From positions 1 to 44,324 of the forward strand of contig NZ_QGSZ01000314.1 in assembly GCF_003857055.1 (NCBI RefSeq): DNA of 44,324 nt, written 5' to 3'. A program made the position numbers and the translations under genes. Shown here piece after piece: positions 15,870 through 24,600 of the stretch (position 1 is the stretch's first letter; each line of letters begins with the position of its first letter). The notes below the pieces were generated by a model, which saw only the letters and a list, made by a program, of their open reading frames with translations, was not told where the DNA came from and did no database searches. Origin of the DNA: Micromonospora inaquosa. Lineage in GTDB: Bacteria; Actinomycetota; Actinomycetes; Mycobacteriales; Micromonosporaceae.

Positions 15870-16673
15870 ATGATGCGTACGGTCAGCCTGGCGGAGACCG
15901 CGTCGTCCACCTACGCGTGGCCGGTGCACGCCGAGAAGTTGCAGGTCCGAGCCGGCCGACACCTCGCGGTCGACGAGCTCGACATGAGGTTGGGCACCGG
16001 TGTGCACGGGCTGCTCGGCCCCAACGGCGCGGGAAAGACCACGTTGATGCGAGCCCTGGCCACTGTGGTGAAGGCGTCAGGTGGGCGGCTGACAGTGCTT
16101 GGCGGCGAGGTCACCGGCAACGCCGACCTCCGCCAGGTGCGCCGCGGCCTCGGCTACCTGCCGCAGCACTTCGGGTTCTACCCGCGCTTCACCGTCCGCG
16201 AGTTCGTCGAGTACATCGCCTGGCTCAAGGAGATGCCGAAGGCGGCCATCCCGGGCGCGGTGCAGCGGGCCGTCGAACGGGTGGGCCTGGCGGACCGCGC
16301 CGACACCCGGATGAAGACGCTGTCCGGTGGGATGCTGCGCCGAGCCGGCATCGCCCAGGCGATCGTCAACGACCCTGCGGTGCTGCTGCTCGACGAGCCG
16401 ACGGTCGGCCTGGACCCGGAGCAGCGCCTCGACTTCCGCGAACTGCTGCGGGAGATCGGCCTGGACAGCTGCGTACTCGTCTCCACCCACCTGGTCGAGG
16501 ACGTCGCGGTGGCCTGCTCCGACGTGGTGCTCATCAGCGAGGGCCGACTGGTGTGGCAGGGCACCGCCGGTCAGCTGGCCGAGCAGGGTGGGGCCGGCGA
16601 CGCCGGTGACAGCGCCACCGAACGTGGCTACTCGGCGGTGCTGCGCGCCTACCGAGGGCGGGTGTCGGCATGA
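15870..16673 (+). CDS. ABC transporter ATP-binding protein
   Basis: All ABC ATPase motifs are present in order: Walker A GPNGAGKTT, Q-loop YLPQHFGFYPRFTVREF, signature LSGGM, Walker B VLLLDEPTVGLD and switch His in STHLVED. The type is that of ABC-2 exporters. The signature is LSGGMLRRAGIAQAI rather than the usual LSGGQ-R. An ATG at 15837 overlaps the anti-sigma stop, but ACGGAGAG at 15861-15868 points to the ATG at 15870 or the one directly after it at 15873. Using the upstream start would add 11 residues. The product powers the transporter formed with the next two genes. Confidence 0.9.
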   Translation: MMRTVSLAETASSTYAWPVHAEKLQVRAGRHLAVDELDMRLGTGVHGLLGPNGAGKTTLMRALATVVKASGGRLTVLGGEVTGNADLRQVRRGLGYLPQHFGFYPRFTVREFVEYIAWLKEMPKAAIPGAVQRAVERVGLADRADTRMKTLSGGMLRRAGIAQAIVNDPAVLLLDEPTVGLDPEQRLDFRELLREIGLDSCVLVSTHLVEDVAVACSDVVLISEGRLVWQGTAGQLAEQGGAGDAGDSATERGYSAVLRAYRGRVSA

Positions 16674-18058
16674 CGGGACGCATCCTCCGCATCGAGCTGC
16701 GCCGCTCGGCGGCGCTGGGTATCGCACTGTTGCTGCTGGTGATCGGCACGGTGTTGCTGCTGTCGTCCACCCGGTTCTTCGCGGGTCGGTGGATGCAGCT
16801 GGCGGTGCTCGCCCGGTCGACGCTGGTCGTGCTGCTGCCACTCGCGCTGGCCGGTGGGGCGTGGTTGGGCCGGCGCGACGCGCGCTACCGGGTCAACGAG
16901 TTGTTCGCCAGCACCGTCCGGCCACGATGGCAGCGCGTCGTCCCGACCGCCGGCGCCCTCGCGGTCACGGTGGTTACCGCGTACATCCTGGTCTTTGTGA
17001 TCGCGGCCGGCTGGGTGGTGCCGACGGCGGGATACTTCCCGGGCGCGACGATCGTCGTCACCGCGGTCGGCGTCCCGGCGCTGATCGCCGCAGCTTGGCT
17101 TGGCATGGCCGCCGGCCGGGCCGTACCCCGGGTGATCACCGCGCCGGTCCTCGCGGTGGTCGGGTTCGTCCTGGTCGGGTTGGTGCCGGAGTGGGCCTCG
17201 GCACCCGGCACGGGCGCGGAGATCGGGCAGCCCCGGCCGGAACCGGCGGGGGTGCTGCTCCTACCGGCGTTCACCGGCCTGGACGACTTCCAGACGATCG
17301 CGACGCGGGTCAGCCTGCTCCAGGCGCTGTGGCTGGTATCCCTCGCCGCGACCGGCCTGCTGCTGCTCGGCGCGGTCCGTCGCCGCGCCATCGCGTTCGC
17401 CGTGCTCCCGGCGCTGCTCGGCGTCGCGGTCGCCCTACCGCTGCTGCCCGCCGGCGGAGCCCGCGGTGCGGCGGTCGTCGACCCGGTCGCCATCGAACTG
17501 GTCTGCGACAACGACGGCCCGCAGGTCTGCGTGACGCGGGCGCACGCCGCGCTGCTGCCGGACGTCGTCGGCCCGGCCCGCCAGGCGCTCGCCATGATGT
17601 CGGCGAAGCTGCCCAACGCACCGGTCCGGGCGGTGCAGACGCAACAGGTCACCTACTGGGCGCGGCTGACGTCGGACGCGGCACCACCCCGGCACTCCGC
17701 CGACACGGTCGTCTTCGACACCCCCACCATCAACTGGGTCGGGCGGGCCGACCTGTCCGGCGACTACTTCCTGCCGTCCCTCCTGGACGCCGTCTGGCGG
17801 CAGGAGTGCGGCGACCAGTCGGTTCGGGGCGACGTGTACCGGGCGCGGACGGTCGCCACCGCCTGGCTGACCGGTCAGCTACCCGCCCCGCAACCCGGGT
17901 CGGACCCGGCGGAGACGGCGCGGCTGGAGAGCGCGTACCAGGCGCTGGTGAGCCTCCCCGAGGTCGAACAACGACGCCGGGTGGCAGCAACCCGCGAGGG
18001 CGCACTGGAATGCCGGGACGACGAATTGGTGGCCCTCCTGCCGGCGGACCAACCGTGA
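16670..18058 (+). CDS. ABC-2 type permease with a large C-terminal, probably extracytoplasmic domain
   Basis: The 462-residue protein starts in an ATGA overlap with the ATPase gene. The first 265 residues hold about seven hydrophobic segments. With the N terminus inside, the remaining 195 residues would face out. That domain contains four cysteines, C279 and C287 (a CX7C pair), C380 and C448, the right setting for disulfides. It has no HExxH or other catalytic motif that I can see and I do not recognise it. The linker EPRP-rich loop around residues 180-200 is also hydrophilic. It probably forms the transport channel with the following gene; the outer domain could bind substrate or pass a signal to the anti-sigma factor. 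The substrate is unknown. Confidence 0.82.
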   Translation: MTGRILRIELRRSAALGIALLLLVIGTVLLLSSTRFFAGRWMQLAVLARSTLVVLLPLALAGGAWLGRRDARYRVNELFASTVRPRWQRVVPTAGALAVTVVTAYILVFVIAAGWVVPTAGYFPGATIVVTAVGVPALIAAAWLGMAAGRAVPRVITAPVLAVVGFVLVGLVPEWASAPGTGAEIGQPRPEPAGVLLLPAFTGLDDFQTIATRVSLLQALWLVSLAATGLLLLGAVRRRAIAFAVLPALLGVAVALPLLPAGGARGAAVVDPVAIELVCDNDGPQVCVTRAHAALLPDVVGPARQALAMMSAKLPNAPVRAVQTQQVTYWARLTSDAAPPRHSADTVVFDTPTINWVGRADLSGDYFLPSLLDAVWRQECGDQSVRGDVYRARTVATAWLTGQLPAPQPGSDPAETARLESAYQALVSLPEVEQRRRVAATREGALECRDDELVALLPADQP

Positions 18059-18669
18059 GAGGGCTTCAGCTCCACCTGCGCTCCCGCCGGGTCCCCCTCG
18101 CCCTGACCACCGTGACCGCGTTGATCGCGCTGGCCTGGGCGCTGTCGCTGACCTACACCGACTCGGCGACCATCAACGCCCGGACGGCCAGCCTCGCCAT
18201 CATGCTGGCGGTGGTCGCGGTCGGCACCACCCTCGACGGCGCCGACGGCGCGCTCGACCACACCATGGCGGTCAACTGGCCGGTACGCCGAGCCGGGCAC
18301 CTGCTGCTCGCCGCCGCCACGATCACCGCGCTGCTGTCCCTCAGCATGATCACCAGCACGCGCTACGAACCGTTCGCCCTCATGCTGCGCAACACCGCGG
18401 GGCTTCTCGGGCTCACCGCGCTCGGCGCCGCGATGCTGGGTGCCGCCCTGGCCTGGATCGCCCCGCTGACCTGGACCCTGATCGCGGTACTGCCGATGAT
18501 GGCGCCCAGCCGCGACCTGAAGATGCAGGTCGCCGGCTGGCTGATCCAACCCGCCGGGACCACCGCCGCCACCGCCTGCGCCGTCGTGCTGGCGGTGACC
18601 GGTCTGCTCGTGTACGCCCTGCGGGGTTGCCCGGTGCGGCCGGTGAGCGAAACCGCCCCCGACCGCTGA
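18055..18669 (+). CDS. Second membrane subunit of the sigma-linked ABC transporter
   Basis: The 204-residue protein begins at a GTG overlapping the permease stop. It has about six hydrophobic segments (LALTTVTALIALAWALSLTY, ASLAIMLAVVAVGTTL, HLLLAAATITALLSLSMI, TAGLLGLTALGAAMLGAALAWIAPL, TLIAVLPMMAP and TAATACAVVLAVTGLLVYAL) with short loops. There is no known enzymatic motif. Its tight coupling and its size suggest a partner half-permease for the preceding 462-residue subunit. A strong terminator follows seven bases after the stop, so this is the end of the operon. Confidence 0.8.
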   Translation: MRGLQLHLRSRRVPLALTTVTALIALAWALSLTYTDSATINARTASLAIMLAVVAVGTTLDGADGALDHTMAVNWPVRRAGHLLLAAATITALLSLSMITSTRYEPFALMLRNTAGLLGLTALGAAMLGAALAWIAPLTWTLIAVLPMMAPSRDLKMQVAGWLIQPAGTTAATACAVVLAVTGLLVYALRGCPVRPVSETAPDR

Positions 18670-18675
18670 CGGACG

Positions 18676-18708
18676 CTCCGATGCTCCGGGAGTCCCGGAG
18701 CATCGGAG
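18676..18708. terminator. 15-bp perfect hairpin ending the sigma/ABC operon
   Basis: The arms 18676-18690 and 18694-18708 pair without mismatch around a three-base AGT loop. It sits between the stops of the last operon gene and the opposing acyl-CoA dehydrogenase gene (18715), so it can work in both directions. Confidence 0.8.
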
Positions 18709-18714
18709 TAGGCC

Positions 18715-19884
18715 CTAGACGACGTCGGCCAGCAACTGCCGGGCCATCACGATCCGCTGCACCTGGTTGGTGCCCTCGTAGATCTGAGTGATCTTGGCGT
18801 CCCGCATCATCCGCTCGACCGGGTAGTCCCGCGTGTAGCCGTAACCGCCGAGAAGCTGCACCGCGTCGGTGGTGATCTCCATGGCGGCGTCGGAGGCGAA
18901 GCACTTGGCCGCCGCGCCGAAGTAGGTGAGATCCGCGTCCCCACGCTCCGACTTGCCGGCCGCCGCGTACGTGAGCTGCCGGGCCGCCTCGAGCTTCATG
19001 CCCATGTCGGCGAGCATGAACTGGATCCCCTGGAACTCGGCGACCGCCTTGCCGAACTGCCGACGCTCGGCCACGTACCCCTTGGCGTAGTCGAGCGCAC
19101 CCTGCGCGATCCCGACGGCCTGCGCGGCGATGGTAACCCGGGTGTGGTCCAGGGTCTTCATCGCGGTCGCGAAGCCTGTCCCCTCCGCGCCGATCATCCG
19201 GTCGGCCGGGATGCGCACGTTGTCGAGGTAGACCTCGCGGGTGGGTGAACCCTTGATGCCGAGCTTCTTCTCCGGTGCCCCGAAACTCACCCCGGAATCG
19301 GTCTTCTCGACCACGAAGGCAGAGATGCCCCGGGAGCGGGCGGACGGGTCGGTGACGGCAAAAACTGTGTAAAAGTCGGACAGCCCGGCGTTCGTGATCC
19401 ACCGCTTCACACCGTTGAGCACCCAGTGATCCCCGTCACGTACCGCCCTGGTGGTCATCGACGCCGCGTCGCTGCCCGCCTCCGGCTCGGAGAGGCAGTA
19501 CGAGAACATCGCGTCACCGGCCGCGACCGGCGTCAGGTACCGACTCTTGAGGTCGGCGGAACCGGACAACAACAGTGGCATCGTGCCAAGTTTGTTCACC
19601 GCCGGGATCAGCGAGGAGGACGCGCAGGCGCGAGCCACCTCCTCGATCACGATGGCGGTGGCCAGCGCGTCCGCGCCCGCGCCACCGTATTCCTCGGGGA
19701 TGTGCGGCGCGTGGAAGTCGGCCGCTCGCAGCGCGTCGTAGGACGCCTTGGGAAACTCCCCGGTCTCGTCGGCCTCGGCGGCGTGTGGGGCCACCTTCGC
19801 AGCGCAGACCTCACGCACCGCTTCCCGGATCGCCTGGTGCTCGTCGGGCAACCGGTAGACGTCGAACGACTCCCCTGCGGCCAT
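18715..19884 (-). CDS. Acyl-CoA dehydrogenase
   Basis: The 389-residue flavoprotein oxidises an acyl-CoA to the trans-2-enoyl-CoA in fatty acid or branched-chain amino acid breakdown. FAD-binding blocks are FSYCLSEPEAGSDAASMTTRAV and WITNAGLSDFY; the QLLGGYGYTRDYPVERMMRDAKI block is in the C-terminal domain. The catalytic glutamate is E370 in QIYEGTNQVQR, the usual position for short- and medium-chain enzymes. A GGAGG six bases before the ATG at 19884 fixes the start. Its closest positional equivalent is fadE25 (Rv3274c), which also sits beside purE and purK in mycobacteria. Here UDP-glucose dehydrogenase and a large membrane protein gene intervene. Confidence 0.92.
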   Translation of the reverse strand: MAAGESFDVYRLPDEHQAIREAVREVCAAKVAPHAAEADETGEFPKASYDALRAADFHAPHIPEEYGGAGADALATAIVIEEVARACASSSLIPAVNKLGTMPLLLSGSADLKSRYLTPVAAGDAMFSYCLSEPEAGSDAASMTTRAVRDGDHWVLNGVKRWITNAGLSDFYTVFAVTDPSARSRGISAFVVEKTDSGVSFGAPEKKLGIKGSPTREVYLDNVRIPADRMIGAEGTGFATAMKTLDHTRVTIAAQAVGIAQGALDYAKGYVAERRQFGKAVAEFQGIQFMLADMGMKLEAARQLTYAAAGKSERGDADLTYFGAAAKCFASDAAMEITTDAVQLLGGYGYTRDYPVERMMRDAKITQIYEGTNQVQRIVMARQLLADVV

Positions 19885-20080
19885 CTCGGCCCTCCTCTTC
19901 ACCGCTATCATGCGCAGTCTGTGACGACTCCTGAGCGCCGACCGCGCAGACTGAAGACTAGCGACTGCAGTTCAGGTGATGTTACCGGCGCGTAGGCATG
20001 GGCAAGATGGTGCACCTAGCGCGCTTAGCGATGATGAAGACCGAGACAGTGAGCTAGCCAGCGCGAGCGGAGAAACAGGC

Positions 20081-21508
20081 GTGACGATCCCCTACCCCAC
20101 CATCCAGCCGTCCCCCGCCATCGCCGCGGTGACCCCGCCTTCGGGCGCAGCCCGGCCGCGGGTGACGTTCCTAGGAACTGGTTACCTCGGTGCGACGTAC
20201 GCCATCTGCTACGCGGAACTGGGGTACGAGGTCCTCGGGTTCGACGTCGACGCCGACAAGATCGCGATGCTGAACGCGGGCCAGGTGCCGATCCACGAGC
20301 CCGGCCTGGACGAGTTGCTCCGACGTAACCTCGCCGCCGGCCGGCTCCGGTTCAGCACCGACATCGCCGAGACCGCCGACTTCGGTGACGTGCACTTCAT
20401 CTGCGTCGGCACCCCCCAGCGAGCCGACGGCATGGGCGCCGACCTGTCGTACGTCGAGGCGTCGGTCACCGGCCTCGCGCAGCACCTGACCCGCAAGGCG
20501 CTGATCGTCGGCAAGTCCACAGTGCCGGTCGGCACCGCCGAGTGGGTTGAGCAGCTCGTCGACAAGCACACCCCCGACGGCCTGAACGTCGAGGTGGCGT
20601 GGAGCCCCGAGTTCCTCCAGGAGGGCTTCGCCGTCGACGACGTCCTGCGGCCCAACCGGATCGTGGTCGGCGTCAAGAGCGAGTGGGCCAACGGCATGCT
20701 CTACGCCGCGCACAAGGGCGTGTTCGACCTGGCCGCCACGGAGGACCGCGAGGTGCCCCTGGTGGTCACCGACTTCTCCACCGCCGAGCTGGTCAAGGTC
20801 GCCGCGAACGCCTTCCTGGCCACCAAGATCTCCTTCATCAACGCGATGGCCGAGGTCTGCGAGGCCTCCGGTGGCGACGTCACCCAACTGGCCCGCGCGA
20901 TCGGCTACGACCCGCGGATCGGCAACCGGTTCCTCCAGGCCGGTCTCGGCTTCGGCGGCGCCTGCCTGCCCAAGGACATCCGGGCCTTCCAGGCCCGCGC
21001 CCAGGAGCTGGGCGCCGGTGAGGCGCTGCGCTTCCTGCACGAGGTCGACCTGATCAACCTGCGCCGACGTACCCGGGTGCTTCAGCTCGCCGCGGACCTG
21101 CTCGGCCGCCGCTCCGGCCCGGCCGGCCCGGACTTCGCCGGCACCCGGATCGCCGTGCTCGGCGCCACCTTCAAGCCCAACACCGACGACGTCCGCGACG
21201 CCCCGGCGCTCGCCGTCGCCGCGCTGCTGCAGAAGGCCGGCGCCGACGTGCACGTGTACGACCCGCAGGGCACCGAGAACGCCCGCCGCGCGGTTCCCGA
21301 GTTGACCTACGAGAGCAGCATCAACGACGCGGTCAGCGACGCCGACCTGGTCTGCGTACTCACCGAGTGGGCCGACTTCCGCAACGCCGACCCGGTCGCC
21401 CTGGGCGAGTTCGTCAAGGGCCGCAAGGTCGTCGACGGCCGCAACTGCCTCGACCCCGCACTGTGGACCCAGGCGGGCTGGGAGTACCGGGGCATGGGTC
21501 GCCCCTGA
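20081..21508 (+). CDS. UDP-glucose 6-dehydrogenase
   Basis: The 475-residue enzyme oxidises UDP-glucose to UDP-glucuronate with two NAD+, supplying uronic acids for extracellular or cell-wall polysaccharide. Visible features are the N-terminal Rossmann loop VTFLGTGYLGATYAICYAELGYEVLGFDVD, the KSTVPVGTAE and EFLQEGFAVDD blocks, and the catalytic cysteine C295 in GLGFGGACLPKDIRAF. The second Rossmann domain starts at RIAVLGATFKPNTDDVRDAPAL. I chose the GTG at 20081 because GGAG lies about eight bases upstream; the frame is open for another 35 codons upstream, but those residues look non-coding. About 30 residues precede the Rossmann fold, longer than usual. A strong terminator follows. Confidence 0.93.
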   Translation: MTIPYPTIQPSPAIAAVTPPSGAARPRVTFLGTGYLGATYAICYAELGYEVLGFDVDADKIAMLNAGQVPIHEPGLDELLRRNLAAGRLRFSTDIAETADFGDVHFICVGTPQRADGMGADLSYVEASVTGLAQHLTRKALIVGKSTVPVGTAEWVEQLVDKHTPDGLNVEVAWSPEFLQEGFAVDDVLRPNRIVVGVKSEWANGMLYAAHKGVFDLAATEDREVPLVVTDFSTAELVKVAANAFLATKISFINAMAEVCEASGGDVTQLARAIGYDPRIGNRFLQAGLGFGGACLPKDIRAFQARAQELGAGEALRFLHEVDLINLRRRTRVLQLAADLLGRRSGPAGPDFAGTRIAVLGATFKPNTDDVRDAPALAVAALLQKAGADVHVYDPQGTENARRAVPELTYESSINDAVSDADLVCVLTEWADFRNADPVALGEFVKGRKVVDGRNCLDPALWTQAGWEYRGMGRP

Positions 21509-21521
21509 CGAAATCGACGCC

Positions 21522-21560
21522 CACCGGCCGGTCATCGAGCATCTCGATGGCCGGCCGGTG
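21522..21560 (+). terminator. 18-bp hairpin followed by a T-rich run
   Basis: Arms 21522-21539 and 21543-21560 pair over 18 bp with one G-T pair and a CAT loop. The downstream sequence TCGTTGTTTG is T-rich, so this fits an intrinsic terminator for the UDP-glucose dehydrogenase gene. Confidence 0.85.
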
Positions 21561-21658
21561 TCGTTGTTTGCCCGGGACCCGCCGACAAGAGTCGAAATCC
21601 GCGCCAGCTTTGGGCATGCTGCGACAGTGGGAGTCCACAGTGCGGGTGGAGGGGTGTC

Positions 21659-24600
21659 GTGGCGACCTTTCAATGCTCCTCGTGCGGCCGGGAGATCAAG
21701 CCGGCCGTTCGGTGCCCGCACTGTGGGGCAGATCAACCACAGTGGGTCGAGCACCTGGCCGACATTGAGCGTTCGATCGCGGAGATGAAGGCGCGCGACG
21801 CCGCCATCGCCCGCGAGCAACGGCAGATCGCCGCCAAGATGCAGGCCGCGCTCTTCCAGCGGGACATCCTCGCCCACGCCGGCGAGGAACGGATCAAGCA
21901 GGCCACCCGGCCACGACGGGTGCTCCGCCGCCGTCCCAGCAGGCGGCCACCGACCGCCACCATGGGAGCGCCGCCCCGGGTGCCCCGCCAGGGCACTCCG
22001 AGCGCCCCGGAGGATCCACCGCCCCCGACCCGGGCCACCTGGCTGGACGTGGACGATCCGGAGCACCCGCCGGAGGCATCCTCGCGCGAGGTGCAGAACA
22101 TCCCTCTCGGGCTGGGCGCGCTGCTGCTCGCGGTGGCCGCGGTGGTCTTCGCCGCGGTGGCCACCAGTTCGATGGACGCGCTGGCCCGGCTGGGCATCCT
22201 GCTCCTGGCCACCGTGCTGATGCTGCTGACCCCACCGGCACTGGCCCGGCGCGGGCTCACCTCGACCGCCGAGACCATCGCCGCGGTCGGCCTGCTGCTC
22301 GTGCCGCTCGCTGGTAACGCCCTCTGGGCGGTGGACCGGATCAGCGCCGACGGCGGCTCCGCCACGGTCTTCGCCGGGGTGATCTTCGCGGTCACCGCCG
22401 CCGTCGCATTCGGGTACGCCGGTTGGACGGGTCTGCGCGCCCCCCGCTTCGCCACCGTGCTCGCCGCGCAGCCGGTGTTGCCTCTGCTCGCGTACGACCA
22501 GATCAGCGGGCCGGGCGGCTGGGCGCTGGTGCTGGCCCTGGTCGCCCTCGTCAACCTCGGCCTGGCCCGCTCCGGCGTGACCGTCGAACGCCCCGTCCGG
22601 CAGGACCTGCCCTCGCCGGGAACGCCGCCGACGCCCCGCCAACGCGACGGCGAGAGCCGGCCGGAGGGCGACCCGGAGGAGGCCGCCGAGCTGATCGACG
22701 CCAGCGCGGGCTCCACCGACCCCCGGCCGACCCGTCCGGTGCCCGGCCTGTCGGAGCTGACCTGGTTGCTGCACGCCCTGGCGGTCGCCGTTTCGCTGGC
22801 GTACGCGGTCACCGCCCTGCTGCGGGCACAGACCGTGCCGACCGCGACCGGTGCTGGGGTGGTGCTGCTGCTGGCCGCGATGATCGGGCTGGCCGGCGCG
22901 CTGGTGCTGCGTCGCCCGCCGCTGCCCGATGTCGCGGCCGCCGTCGTCACCCTGGCCGTGATCGGCGCGCTCAGCCGCATCGCCTCGGTGGCGCTCCCCG
23001 GCCGGGCGCTGCTGCTGATCGCGGCGGTCATCACGGTCACCGGGCTGGCGGTGCGCGCGGTCCCGGAGGCGGCCCGACGTGGCCCACAGATCGCCTCCGC
23101 GGTGGCGCTGACCGTCAGCGGTCTGGTGGTCGCCGGCGGCGCTCTACGCGCCGGGGTGGCACCGGTCCGGGCGGCCCTGCCCCCCTGGGACCCGAACCTC
23201 AGCCGGTATCCGGGCGAGTTGGCCGCCGCGGTCGGGCCGACCGGCTGGCAGCTCGCGGGTGCCGCATTCCTGCTCACCGTCGCGGCGGTGCTGGCCCTGC
23301 CCACCGAGATCCGCCGGGAGTTCGCGGTCGCCGGCGCGGCGCTGACCGCGCTCGCCGTCCCGGCCTCGTTCGGTCTCGGCTGGGCGGCCGCACCCTGGCC
23401 AATGGTGATCACCGCGATCGGCATCGGGGTCATCGGGCTCTCCGCCCGCACCGACCGGGCCGCGGTGGCACACGCCATCGGGGCGGCCGTGATCGGCCTG
23501 TTCGGCGCGGGTGCCAGCCTGTCCAGCCCCACCCTCACGGCCGCGGTCCTGATCACCCTGTTCGTGGCTGGCACGCTGGTCGCGCTGGCATCCCGGGTCC
23601 GGATCGCCTCGGCCGCCTCCGACACGGTCACCGCCTGGGCCGCCGGTGGCGCCGCGTTCGCGCTGCCCGGGGCGGTGGCGGCGTTCGTGGCCGCGACCAT
23701 GCCGAGCGATCCGACCCCCACTCCGGCGAGCCTCCGAGAGGTGACCGTCCCGGTCCTGGCGGCCAGCTTCCTGGCGGTCTGCGTGACCCTCGGCTATGCC
23801 GCCGTCGTCCAGGTCTCCCAGCGCCACATTCCCGCGCCGCTGTCGGTCGGCACCGGGCTGGGCGCGCTGGTGGTCACCGCCGCCGCGTTCGGGGCACCCG
23901 GCGCGACCGTCGCCGACGCCTGGGTCGGCGCGCTCCTGCTGGTCGCGGCGGTGTTGCTCTTCCTGGCCCCCTCCATCGACGCCGGCCGGCGCGCCGACCT
24001 CACCCTCGACGGCTCGGACCTGGCCGCCGCGGCGGTCACCACCGCCCTGATCGCCACGCTGGTGCGGATCGGCGCGGTACTCGCCCCGGGTGGGCAGTTG
24101 GCGGTGGCCGCCGCCCTGCTCCTGGTGGTCGCCGTGGGCGCACGCAGCATGCCGGAGGAGTGGCGACGCGGGCCGATCCTGGGCCTCACCGTCGGCGGTG
24201 CCCTGATCGGGGTGCTCGCCGGCTGGTCGGCGGTGCGCGGTGGGGTCGGCGTACTGGCCACCCCCGGCCCGATCTGGAAGGGCGACCTGATCGACTGGCC
24301 GGCCGCCCCGGTCGGCGGTGCCACCTGGCAGGCGCCGGTCGCGCTGGCGCTGCTGGCCCTCGCCGCCGGCATCCTGCTCCCGCCACCGTGGCGCTGGGAC
24401 GTGTCCGGCGTTGCTGTGGTGCTCGCCACGATCGGCGCGCCGGCCGCATTCGATCTGGCCTGGTGGTCGCCGGTGCTGGTCGGCGGAATGGTCGCCACCG
24501 TGTTCGGCATGGCCGCGGTGGCCACGGAGGAGGCGCGCGCCGGGCTGTCCCGGGCCACCGTGGCCGGGGTCGTCGCGCTGCACGCCGCCGGAGCCGGACT

